NCBI RefSeq assembly: GCF_002154505.1
Contig: NZ_MUBM01000338.1
Span: forward strand, 1-33,112
Source of the DNA: Streptomyces carpinensis
GTDB lineage: Bacteria > Actinomycetota > Actinomycetes > Streptomycetales > Streptomycetaceae
Length of the DNA: 33,112 nt
Reading direction: 5' to 3'
Part shown: one piece after another, positions 14,817-22,072 of the stretch
Layout of the letters: every line of letters begins with the position of its first letter
How positions within the stretch are numbered: the stretch's first letter is position 1
Notes under the pieces: generated by a model
What the model saw: the letters and a program-made list of their open reading frames with translations, nothing else
The model's database searches: none
Told to the model about the DNA's origin: nothing
Program-made: the position numbers and the translations under genes

Positions 14817-15968
14817 GTGAGCGACTCGCTGACCTGCGATGTTGTCATCGTCGGCGCCGGAATGACGGGCGCCGCGTGTGCACTGTACGCCTCCCGGGCC
14901 GGCCTGGACGTGGTCGTGGTGGACCGCGGTCCGGTGGCCGGCGGGACGACCGGCGCGGGGGAGGGCAACCTCCTCGTCTCCGACAAGGAACCCGGACCGG
15001 AGCTCGACCTGGCGCTGCTCTCCCTGCGCCGGTGGGGGGAGCTCGCCGGCGAACTCGGCGACCGGATCGAGTACGAGGCGAAGGGCGGACTCGTCGTCGC
15101 CACCACGCCCGGCCGGCTGACCGCCCTGCGGCACCTCGCCGTCGCCCAACGCGCCGCCGGGGTGGAGACCGTGGACGTCACCGCGGACCGGCTCCGCGAC
15201 CTCGAACCGCATCTGGCCCCCGGACTCGCGGGCGCCGTGCACTACCCCCAGGACGCCCAGGTGATGCCCGCCCTGGCCGCCGCCCACCTGCTCAGGGCCT
15301 CGGCGGCCCGGCTGCTCACCGGCCGCACCGTCACCGGGGTGCTGCGCGGCACGGACGGCGCGCTGCGCGGCGTACGGACCGACCGCGGCGACCTGCGCGC
15401 CCCGGCCGTCGTCAACGCGGCGGGTACCTGGGGCGGGGAGGTGGCCGCACGCGCCGGAGTCCACCTGCCCGTCCTGCCCCGACGCGGCTTCGTCCTCGTC
15501 ACCGAACCGCTCCCGCCGCGCATCCGGCACAAGGTCTACGCGGCGGACTACGTGGCCGACGTGGCCAGCGACTCGGCCGCGCTGCAGACCTCGCCCGTGG
15601 TGGAGGGCACGGCCGCCGGACCCATTCTGATCGGCGCCAGCCGCGAACGGGTCGGCTTCGACCGGTCGTTGTCCCTGCCTGCCGTACGCGCCCTGGCGGC
15701 GGGCGCGACGAGTCTGTTCCCGTTCCTCGCGCAGGTACGGGCCCTTCGCACCTACGCCGGGTTCCGGCCCTACCTGCCCGACCATCTGCCCGCGATCGGC
15801 CCCGACCCCCGGCTGCCCGGCCTGCACCACGCCTGCGGACACGAGGGCGCGGGCATCGGACTGGCCACCGGAACGGGTCACCTGATCGCCCAGGTGCTGT
15901 CCGGCAAGGAGCCCGACCTGGACCTGACGCCGTTCCGGCCCGACCGCTTCCCTCCGGAGGCCCGATGA
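14817..15968 (+). CDS. FAD-dependent oxidoreductase, D-hydroxyproline dehydrogenase LhpB/HcnC-like subunit
   Basis: A 383-residue DAO/glycine-oxidase-fold flavoprotein. The FAD dinucleotide motif is VVIVGAGMTGAACALYASRAG, written here in two parts: VVIVGAGMTG then AACALYASRAG. GTTGAGEGNL follows, and the C-terminal flavin-side motif is GHEGAGIGLATGTGH. In hydroxyproline catabolism this subunit oxidises cis-4-hydroxy-D-proline to pyrroline-4-hydroxy-2-carboxylate. The two following genes encode the 2Fe-2S and FAD/NAD(P) partner subunits of this three-part enzyme class, which also includes HcnABC hydrogen cyanide synthase. The epimerase and deaminase downstream favour the hydroxyproline reading. 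The transcript appears leaderless, and the stop overlaps the next ATG. Confidence 0.85.
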   Translation: MSDSLTCDVVIVGAGMTGAACALYASRAGLDVVVVDRGPVAGGTTGAGEGNLLVSDKEPGPELDLALLSLRRWGELAGELGDRIEYEAKGGLVVATTPGRLTALRHLAVAQRAAGVETVDVTADRLRDLEPHLAPGLAGAVHYPQDAQVMPALAAAHLLRASAARLLTGRTVTGVLRGTDGALRGVRTDRGDLRAPAVVNAAGTWGGEVAARAGVHLPVLPRRGFVLVTEPLPPRIRHKVYAADYVADVASDSAALQTSPVVEGTAAGPILIGASRERVGFDRSLSLPAVRALAAGATSLFPFLAQVRALRTYAGFRPYLPDHLPAIGPDPRLPGLHHACGHEGAGIGLATGTGHLIAQVLSGKEPDLDLTPFRPDRFPPEAR

Positions 15969-16264
15969 ACCCGCAGGAGCCGGCCCGGGCACGGCCCGGA
16001 CCCGCCTTCACCCTCACCTTCGACGGCCGGGAGATAGCGGCCGTGCCCGGCCAGACGGTCGCCGCGGCGCTCTGGGCGGCCGGTGCCACCTCCTGGCGCA
16101 CCACCCGGCGCGCGGGCCGGCCACGCGGCGTCTTCTGCGGGATCGGCGTCTGCTTCGACTGCCTGGTGACGGTCAACGGCAGCCCCAACCAGCGGGCCTG
16201 CCTGGTGCCGGCACGTCCCGGCGACGTCGTCCGCACCCAGGAGGGGACCGGTCATGAGGACTGA
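15965..16264 (+). CDS. (2Fe-2S)-binding subunit, HcnA/LhpE-like
   Basis: A 99-residue ferredoxin-fold protein. Cysteines in VFCGIGVCFDCLVTVNG followed by RACLVPA give the C-x4-C-x2-C...C ligand set of plant-type 2Fe-2S clusters. It begins at the ATGA overlap with the upstream flavoprotein and its end overlaps the next gene by 11 bases, so the three subunits are translated together. It should carry electrons between the two flavin subunits. Confidence 0.88.
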   Translation: MNPQEPARARPGPAFTLTFDGREIAAVPGQTVAAALWAAGATSWRTTRRAGRPRGVFCGIGVCFDCLVTVNGSPNQRACLVPARPGDVVRTQEGTGHED

Positions 16265-17681
16265 CCTGGCGGTGATCGGCGCCGGTCCGGCGGGGCTCGC
16301 CGCCGCGCTCGCGGCAGCCGCGCGCGGCCTGCGCGTCACGGTCCTGGACTCGGCCCCGGCGCCGGGCGGCCAGTTCCACCGGCAGCCGGCACCCGGCCTC
16401 GCCGCCCACCGGCCGCGGCTGCCGCACGACCGGGGGCGCGGCTGGAGGTGGTTGCGCGACGCCCTCGCGGCGAGCGACGTCACCGTGCTGACGGACCATC
16501 ATGTGTGGGTCGTCGAGCACGGCTTCACCGTGCACGCGCTGCTCGGGCCCGAGCAGCGGGAGTCCGTCGCGGTGCGCGCCGAGGCCGTGCTGCTGGCCAC
16601 CGGCGGCTACGAGAAGGTGCTGCCCTTTCCCGGCTGGACCCTCCCCGGCGTCGTCGCGGCGGGCGGGGCACAGGCCATGCTCAAGGGCGGGCTGGTGGTG
16701 CCGGGGCGCCGGGCCGTCGTTGCGGGGACCGGCCCCCTGCTGCTGCCGGTGGCGACCGGGCTGGCGGCAGCCGGGGTCGTGGTGCCCGCCCTCGTCGAGG
16801 CAGCGGACCCGGCGGCCTTCCTGCGTCATCGGCGGGCTCTCGCCGCCAAGCTGCCCGAAGGCGCCGGATACGCGGCCCGGCTGCTGCGCCACCGGGTGCG
16901 CTTCCTCGCCCGCCACACGGTCGTCCGCGCGCACGGCGGACGGGCGCTGACCGGCGTCACCGTCGCCGCCCTCGACTCCGGCGGGCACGTGCGGCCCGGC
17001 ACCGGGCGGTACATCCCGTGCGACACGCTCGCCGTCGGGCACGGCATGGTCCCGCACACCGACCTCGCCGAGACCCTCGGCTGCCGCCTCGCCGGGGCGG
17101 CGGTGCGTGTCGACGACGAGCAGCGCACGGACGTACCCGGCGTCTGGGCGGCGGGGGAGGCCACGGGCATCGGCGGTGCGGCGCTGGCGCTCGCGGAGGG
17201 ACACATCGCCGGACGGTCCGTCGCGGCCCGCCTCAGGGGCACCGCACCGGACCCGAGCACCTGGGCGCGGGCCGCCGGCACCCGTGCCCGGCTCCGGGAG
17301 TTCGCCCGTGCCCTCGACGCCGTCTACGCCCCTCCCGCGCACTGGGCGGAGCAGGTCCCCGACGGGACGGTGGTCTGCCGCTGCGAGGAGGTCACCGCGG
17401 GCGCGGTGCGGGAGGCGGCGCGTGACCTCGGGGCGGGCGATCCGCGCACCGTGAAGCTGCTGACCCGGGCCGGGATGGGCTGGTGCCAGGGACGCATGTG
17501 CGCACCGGCGGTCGCCGGGATCGCCGGGTGCGAACCCGCCCCGTCCAGACGGCCGTTCGCCCGCCCGGTGCCGCTGGGCGTCCTCGCCCGCCAGCACCGG
17601 GACGCCACGGCCACCGACGACGCAACCGGCGAAGGAGCCGGTGAAGCAACCGACGAAGGAACCGAGGAAGGACCCTCATGA
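16254..17681 (+). CDS. FAD/NAD(P)-binding oxidoreductase subunit, HcnB/LhpF-like
   Basis: A 475-residue flavoprotein of the pyridine-nucleotide-disulfide fold. The N-terminal FAD motif is LAVIGAGPAGLAAALAAA, a second nucleotide motif is RRAVVAGTGPLLLPVA, and GVWAAGEATGIGGAALALAEG closes the FAD site. A C-terminal BFD-like 2Fe-2S module is present: CRCEEVTAGAVREAARDLGA and GMGWCQGRMCAP supply four cysteines. This is the typical large subunit of the HcnABC/LhpBEF dehydrogenase class. A Gly/Glu/Thr/Ala-rich tail (DDATGEGAGEATDEGTEEG) follows the conserved part and is not a known domain. The stop overlaps the deaminase ATG (ATGA). Confidence 0.88.
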   Translation: MRTDLAVIGAGPAGLAAALAAAARGLRVTVLDSAPAPGGQFHRQPAPGLAAHRPRLPHDRGRGWRWLRDALAASDVTVLTDHHVWVVEHGFTVHALLGPEQRESVAVRAEAVLLATGGYEKVLPFPGWTLPGVVAAGGAQAMLKGGLVVPGRRAVVAGTGPLLLPVATGLAAAGVVVPALVEAADPAAFLRHRRALAAKLPEGAGYAARLLRHRVRFLARHTVVRAHGGRALTGVTVAALDSGGHVRPGTGRYIPCDTLAVGHGMVPHTDLAETLGCRLAGAAVRVDDEQRTDVPGVWAAGEATGIGGAALALAEGHIAGRSVAARLRGTAPDPSTWARAAGTRARLREFARALDAVYAPPAHWAEQVPDGTVVCRCEEVTAGAVREAARDLGAGDPRTVKLLTRAGMGWCQGRMCAPAVAGIAGCEPAPSRRPFARPVPLGVLARQHRDATATDDATGEGAGEATDEGTEEGPS

Positions 17682-18568
17682 CCGACCACCGCCCCTGGCG
17701 CGGCGTCCTCGTCGCCACCGCCCTGCCCCTGCGCGAGGACCTCTCCGTCGACCTCGACCGGTACGCCGAGCACTGCGCCTGGCTGGTCGGCAACGGCTGC
17801 GACGGCGTCGTCCCGAACGGCTCACTCGGCGAGTACCAGGTCCTGACCCCCGAGGAACGCGCCCGGGTCGTCGAGACGGCCGTCGCCGCCGTCGGCGGGC
17901 AGCGGGTGATACCCGGCGTCGCCGCCTATGGTTCCGCGGAGGCCCGACGCTGGGCCGAGCAGGCAGGGGAGGCGGGCTGCGGTGCGGTGATGCTGCTGCC
18001 GCCCAACGCCTACCGCGCCGACGAGCGCTCCGTCCTCGCCCACTACGCGGAGGTCGCGCGGGCCGGACTGCCGGTCGTCGCGTACAACAACCCGATCGAC
18101 ACCAAGGTCGACCTGGTACCGGAACTGCTGGCCAGGCTGCACGCGGAAGGGCACGTCCAGGCCGTCAAGGAGTTCTCCGGCGACGTCCGCCGCGCCTACC
18201 GGATCGCCGAACTCGCCCCGGACCTGGACCTGCTGGCCGGCGCCGACGACGTGCTGCTGGAGCTGGCGGTCGCGGGCGCGAAGGGCTGGGTGGCCGGCTA
18301 CCCGAACGCCCTGCCCGCGGCGACCGTCGAGCTGTACCACGCGGCCGTGGCCGGGGACCTGGGCACGGCGGGCAAGCTGTACCGGCAGCTGCACCCCCTT
18401 CTGCGCTGGGACTCGCGGACCGAGTTCGTGCAGGCGATCAAGCTGTCCATGGACGTGGTGGGACGGCACGGGGGGCCGGTGCGTCCCCCGCGCATGCCGC
18501 TGACGCCCGAGCACGAGAGTGCCGTCCGGGCCGCCACCGAGCAGGCCGTCGCGGCCGGGCTCGCCTAG
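17678..18568 (+). CDS. DapA-family lyase, probable pyrroline-4-hydroxy-2-carboxylate deaminase
   Basis: A 296-residue class I aldolase-fold enzyme of the dihydrodipicolinate synthase/N-acetylneuraminate lyase superfamily. It shows the substrate-loop GSLGEYQVLTPEER, catalytic Tyr136 in AYNNP and Schiff-base Lys164 in AVKEFSGD. Bacterial hydroxyproline clusters carry such an enzyme (LhpC) to convert pyrroline-4-hydroxy-2-carboxylate to alpha-ketoglutarate semialdehyde and ammonia. Position between dehydrogenase and epimerase supports this over lysine synthesis, whose dapA is normally elsewhere. It is translated from an ATGA overlap. Confidence 0.85.
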   Translation: MTDHRPWRGVLVATALPLREDLSVDLDRYAEHCAWLVGNGCDGVVPNGSLGEYQVLTPEERARVVETAVAAVGGQRVIPGVAAYGSAEARRWAEQAGEAGCGAVMLLPPNAYRADERSVLAHYAEVARAGLPVVAYNNPIDTKVDLVPELLARLHAEGHVQAVKEFSGDVRRAYRIAELAPDLDLLAGADDVLLELAVAGAKGWVAGYPNALPAATVELYHAAVAGDLGTAGKLYRQLHPLLRWDSRTEFVQAIKLSMDVVGRHGGPVRPPRMPLTPEHESAVRAATEQAVAAGLA

Positions 18569-18591
18569 AGACCACCGAGGGGAGACCGGCC

Positions 18592-19593
18592 ATGCGCAGC
18601 AAGCTCGTCCTGCACGCCGTCGACTCGCACACCGAGGGCATGCCCACCCGCGTCATCACCGGCGGCATCGGCACCCTGCCCGGTGCCACCATGAACGAGC
18701 GCCGCCTGTACGTCCGTGACCACCGGGACGACATCAGGCAGTTGCTGATGAACGAGCCGCGCGGCCACTCCGCGATGAGCGGCGCCATCCTCCAGCCGCC
18801 GACCCGCCCCGACTGCGACTGGGGCGTCGTCTACATCGAGGTCTCCGGATGTCTGCCCATGTGCGGGCACGGCACGATCGGGGTGGCGACCGTGCTCGTC
18901 GAGGCCGGGATGGTCGAGGTGGTGGAGCCCGTCACCACCGTCCGGCTCGACACCCCGGCGGGGCTCGTCGTCGCCGAGGTCGCGGTGGAGGGCGGTGCGG
19001 CGAGGGCCGTCACCCTGAGGAACGTGCCGTCCTTCGCCGTCGGACTGGACCGCAAGGCCACGCTGCCCGACGGGCGGACGGTGACGTACGACCTCGCCTA
19101 CGGCGGCAACTTCTACGCCATCCTGCCGCTGGAGCAGTTCGGCCTGCCCTTCGACCGCTCCCGCAAGGACGACATCCTCAAGGCGGGGCTGTCCCTGATG
19201 GACGTCGTCAACGCCGGGGAGGAGCCGGTCCACCCCGAAGACCCGACCGTCCGCGGCTGCCACCACGTCCACCTGTTCGCGCCCGGCGCCACCGCCCGGC
19301 ACTCACGGCACGCCATGGTGATCCACCCGGGGTGGTTCGACCGCTCGCCCTGCGGCACCGGCACCAGCGCCCGGATGGCACAGCTGCACGCGCGGGGCGA
19401 ACTGCCGCTGCACACCGAGTTCGTCAACGAGTCCTTCATCGGCACCCGCTTCACCGGCAGGCTGCTCGGCACGACGGAGGTCGCCGGACGCCCGGCGGTC
19501 CTGCCCAGCTTCACCGGCCGCGCCTGGATCACCGGCACCGCCCAGTACCTGCTCGACCCCGATGACCCGTTCCCGGCCGGGTTCGTGCTGTAG
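18592..19593 (+). CDS. Proline racemase-fold enzyme, probable 4-hydroxyproline 2-epimerase
   Basis: A 333-residue member of the proline racemase superfamily. Both catalytic cysteines are present: Cys91 in PMCGHGTIG and Cys254 in SPCGTGTSARMA. A Cys pair marks racemases and epimerases, whereas trans-3-hydroxyproline dehydratases have Thr at the second site. N-terminal DSHTEGMPTRVITGG and GHSAMSGAILQP are typical. It would convert trans-4-hydroxy-L-proline to cis-4-hydroxy-D-proline, the substrate of the dehydrogenase upstream. Proline racemase activity cannot be excluded by sequence. The start ATG has GAGGGGAG 7 bases upstream. Confidence 0.88.
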   Translation: MRSKLVLHAVDSHTEGMPTRVITGGIGTLPGATMNERRLYVRDHRDDIRQLLMNEPRGHSAMSGAILQPPTRPDCDWGVVYIEVSGCLPMCGHGTIGVATVLVEAGMVEVVEPVTTVRLDTPAGLVVAEVAVEGGAARAVTLRNVPSFAVGLDRKATLPDGRTVTYDLAYGGNFYAILPLEQFGLPFDRSRKDDILKAGLSLMDVVNAGEEPVHPEDPTVRGCHHVHLFAPGATARHSRHAMVIHPGWFDRSPCGTGTSARMAQLHARGELPLHTEFVNESFIGTRFTGRLLGTTEVAGRPAVLPSFTGRAWITGTAQYLLDPDDPFPAGFVL

Positions 19594-19680
19594 CCCGCAC
19601 CGGCGCCCTGCCGTGGCCCGCACGGATGCCGGGTGCAGTACGGATAAGGTGCGGTGACCCGAGGAGGAGGAACCACCGTC

Positions 19681-20370
19681 ATGGCCGCGCAGCACAGCCC
19701 CGCCCTGCCCGAGCTGGGCGGCAGGAAGCCCAGTTACCGGGAGCGGGTGGCGGACGCGCTACGGGCGGCGCTGATCGCCGGGGAGCTGCACCCCGGCGAG
19801 GTCTACTCCGCCCCCGGCCTCGCCGCCCGCTTCGGTGTCTCCGCGACCCCGGTGCGCGAGGCGATGCTCGACCTCGCCAAGGAGGGACTGGTCGACACCG
19901 TCCCGAACAAGGGTTTCCGGGTCACCGCGGTCTCCGAACGGCAGCTCGACGAGTACACGCACGTCCGGTCCCTCATAGAGATCCCGACGACGGCCGGCCT
20001 CGCGGCCACCGCCGCCCTGGCCGACCTGGAGGCGCTGCGCCCCGTCGCGCAGGAGATCGTCTCCGCCGCCGAGGCCGGCGACCTCATCGCGTACGTCGAG
20101 GCGGACCTGCGCCTCCACCTCGGCCTGCTGGCGCTCGCGGGCAACGGCCACCTGGTGGAGGTCGTACGGGACCTGCGCCGCCGCTCCCGGCTCTACGGGC
20201 TGACGGCCCTGGTCGAGCAGGGGCGGCTGCGGGCCTCGGCCGAGGAGCACCTGGAACTCCTCGACGTGCTGCTCGCGCGGGACGAGGCGGCCGTACGGGC
20301 GGTGATGACCCGGCACCTGGGGCACGTCCGGGGGATGTGGGCCGCGCACCGGCCCTCCGGAGAGGGGTGA
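19681..20370 (+). CDS. GntR-family transcriptional regulator (FCD domain)
   Basis: A 229-residue regulator. The winged helix is RVADALRAALIAGELHPGEV, YSAPGLAARFGVSATPVREA and MLDLAKEGLVDTVPNKGFRV, followed by an FCD ligand domain (EYTHVRSLIEIPTTAGLA, ADLRLHLGLLALAGN, EEHLELLDVLL). ATG 19681 is preferred over GTG 19654: GAGGAGGAGG lies upstream, and a -10-like TAAGGT (19645-19650) would start transcription near 19657. It is the last gene of the catabolic island and has its own probable promoter. It most likely represses the hydroxyproline operon in the absence of substrate, a common role for this subfamily. Confidence 0.85.
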   Translation: MAAQHSPALPELGGRKPSYRERVADALRAALIAGELHPGEVYSAPGLAARFGVSATPVREAMLDLAKEGLVDTVPNKGFRVTAVSERQLDEYTHVRSLIEIPTTAGLAATAALADLEALRPVAQEIVSAAEAGDLIAYVEADLRLHLGLLALAGNGHLVEVVRDLRRRSRLYGLTALVEQGRLRASAEEHLELLDVLLARDEAAVRAVMTRHLGHVRGMWAAHRPSGEG

Positions 20371-20392
20371 CGCGCCGAACCTTCACTCTTGC

Positions 20393-20441
20393 GCACAGCG
20401 ATCGGACGCCCGGCCGGGCGGGGCCGCCCGCGATCGTGTGC
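20393..20441. terminator. Bidirectional hairpin between convergent operons
   Basis: GCACA-G-CGATCG (20393-20404) pairs with CGATCGTGTGC (20431-20441) with one bulged G, and the GC-rich interior can fold further. It lies between the GntR gene stop and the convergent DUF6745 gene, the expected place for a shared terminator. Confidence 0.6.
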
Positions 20442-20467
20442 CCACGCGGGGAGCGCCGGGGCCGGGC

Positions 20468-21481
20468 TCAGGTCTCGCGTACCGGGTCGTACACGTCGGG
20501 GTGCAGCCCGAACGTCCAGGCGACCCCCTCCTTGGCCCGGCGGGTCGTCGGCGGCACCCGCAGCCAGTACGTGCGGCGCGTGCCGTCCGGTTCCGGCGTG
20601 GAGTTGAGGACTTCCACCATGACCACCGGCTCGTCGCCGTCGAGGTCGATCCGCCAGAGGGTGCCGGTCTCGTCCTGGTGCAGGGGACGGGCCCCGGAGT
20701 CGGACAGATAGCGTTCGTAGCCGTAGTGCTCCAGCATCACGCGGCGCAGCTCCGCGTTCTCCTCCGCGCGGATCCGCTCCGGGGTGAGCGTGCGCAGCTC
20801 CGCCAGGAACTCGCCCGGCACCGGCATGCCCCGCCAGGCGTGGAGGGCGAAGCCGTCGGGGAAGGCGAGCGCGGGACCGTCCCCGCGGTCGAGCCGGCCG
20901 GCCTCGTCCCGGTGCAGGGCCACCGGGCGCTCGCAGACCACCGCGATCCTCTCGAACGCCCACCACCAGCCGGCGTTGCGGCACACCCGGGCCAGCCCGT
21001 CGAGCGGTGCCCCCTGCGGTGCGAACGCCGCGAGCCACGGCGCGTCGTGCTGCCCCAGCACGGCGTCCAGCAGGATCAGCCGGATCTCCGCGTCGCTCTC
21101 GCCGGTCTCCGCGGCAAGGTCCTCCAGCACGCCCCCACGGATCCGGTCGACCAGCTCCTGCGTGGCGTCCCACAGCCGCCCGCCGGTCGCCGACCAGTGG
21201 GCCGACCACCCGGACGCCCCCAACTCGGCGTGCAGCCACGCGCGTTCGGCCGCCCACGGTGCGGTGCGTATCACCTCCCGGACGCTCGGCCCGGCCTCCG
21301 GCAGGCTCCGCACCAGCCGCACGCCCTCACGCGGGGAGCCCGCCCACACGATGCGTTCGGGCTCCGCCAGCCCGGCCCGCCGGTACGCCAGCCGCACGCC
21401 CTCCTCCGCCGCGCCCCGGTCGGCGGGCGCCGCCGCCATGGCGCAGGCGCGCCAGTGCTCCATCTCCACGGCTCCCGCCAT
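20468..21481 (-). CDS. DUF6745-like protein
   Basis: A protein of about 337 residues that I believe matches DUF6745. The typical core is WWWAFERIAVVCERPVALHR, GRLDRGDGPALAFPDGFALH and AWRGMPVPGEFL, then a C-terminal part, YLSDSGARPLHQDETGTLWR and EPVVMVEVLNST. It is soluble, with no signal peptide. The function of this family is unknown. Start choice is difficult: GTG 21544, ATG 21481 and ATG 21463 are in frame, and 21481 has the best ribosome site (GGAGAGG about 8 bases upstream). The 21-residue extension from 21544 is a Val/Glu/Gly repeat. It follows the 'RQGDVL' gene on the same strand, 5-68 bases downstream, so one operon under the DNA-damage-like promoter at 21925-21947. Confidence 0.75.
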   Translation of the reverse strand: MAGAVEMEHWRACAMAAAPADRGAAEEGVRLAYRRAGLAEPERIVWAGSPREGVRLVRSLPEAGPSVREVIRTAPWAAERAWLHAELGASGWSAHWSATGGRLWDATQELVDRIRGGVLEDLAAETGESDAEIRLILLDAVLGQHDAPWLAAFAPQGAPLDGLARVCRNAGWWWAFERIAVVCERPVALHRDEAGRLDRGDGPALAFPDGFALHAWRGMPVPGEFLAELRTLTPERIRAEENAELRRVMLEHYGYERYLSDSGARPLHQDETGTLWRIDLDGDEPVVMVEVLNSTPEPDGTRRTYWLRVPPTTRRAKEGVAWTFGLHPDVYDPVRET

Positions 21482-21549
21482 GCCTTCCACCTCTCCCGCC
21501 ACGCCCTCTGCCTCCACGGCACTCGTCAACGTCGTCCCCTCCACAGCCG

Positions 21550-21876
21550 TCAGTCCGCGACGATGCGCACCGAGCCGGGCACGTACTCCCGCTGCCGGAT
21601 CACCCGGAACCAGCCCTTGGGCAGCGTGATCGGCGCGTGCTCCTCGTGCACCACCCGCCCGCCCTCGGGCAGATGAAGCAGCATCGGGCCGAACGCGCCC
21701 GGCTCGCGCACCAGGTGTCCCGGGCCGACGACGGCGTGGGCGTGACCGGTGACCTCACCCAGGGCCAGGACCAACCGGCCGCGCGCGTCGCGCGGTTCCT
21801 TCGGCGCCCGCGTCGCGTGCGGCGGCACCGCGTCGTCCGCGACGGGCACGATCAGCACGTCTCCCTGCCGGTACAT
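21550..21876 (-). CDS. Small 'RQGDVL' hypothetical protein
   Basis: A 108-residue soluble protein beginning MYRQGDVLIVPVADDAVPPH, then LALGEVTGHAHAVVG, MLLHLPEGGRVVHEEHAPIT and LPKGWFRVIRQREYVPG. Small proteins with an N-terminal RQGDVL and a GEVTGHxH core are widespread in actinobacteria and some phages and have no assigned function. GEVTGHAH has the look of a metal or active-site loop, but this is inference. ATG 21876 is preferred over ATG 21882 because AAGGGG then sits 7 bases upstream. First gene of an operon with the DUF6745 gene, divergent from the STM401x-type operon. Confidence 0.78.
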   Translation of the reverse strand: MYRQGDVLIVPVADDAVPPHATRAPKEPRDARGRLVLALGEVTGHAHAVVGPGHLVREPGAFGPMLLHLPEGGRVVHEEHAPITLPKGWFRVIRQREYVPGSVRIVAD

Positions 21877-21924
21877 GCGCATTCCCCTTCCCGCCCGGCG
21901 CACGGCGCCCGGGCCACGGGAAGG

Positions 21925-21947
21925 ACGGTACGAGCCACCACTGACAA
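21925..21947 (-). promoter_or_regulatory. RecA-NDp/PafBC-like promoter for the RQGDVL-DUF6745 operon
   Basis: On the minus strand TTGTCAGTG (21947-21939), eight bases, TACCGT (21930-21925). This is an exact match to TTGTCRGTG-N8-TAnnnT. The predicted start near 21918 gives a leader of about 42 bases before ATG 21876. Confidence 0.6.
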
Positions 21948-22000
21948 CGGCCGGGCCGCGAGGCCGCACGAGGCCCGATGTCCCGCCCCGCCACCGGGCG

Positions 22001-22023
22001 TTGTCAGTGCCCGTTGGTAGAAC
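22001..22023 (+). promoter_or_regulatory. RecA-NDp/PafBC-like promoter for the STM401x-type operon
   Basis: TTGTCAGTG (22001-22009), eight bases, TAGAAC (22018-22023). The -35-like part is perfect and the -10 differs at its last base (C for T). The predicted start near 22030 lies 43 bases upstream of ATG 22073. It faces away from the identical nonamer at 21939-21947. Confidence 0.55.
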
Positions 22024-22072
22024 TTCTCGCGCAGCCACGCATCACGACCGCCGCACGTCAGGAGCAGCACGT

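Noticed and set aside
21978..22072. ATG 21978 as the start of the first LRR protein
   Set aside because: It lies upstream of the predicted promoter at 22001-22023, and the added residues match nothing in the paralogue. The conserved N-terminus is in another frame from ATG 22073.
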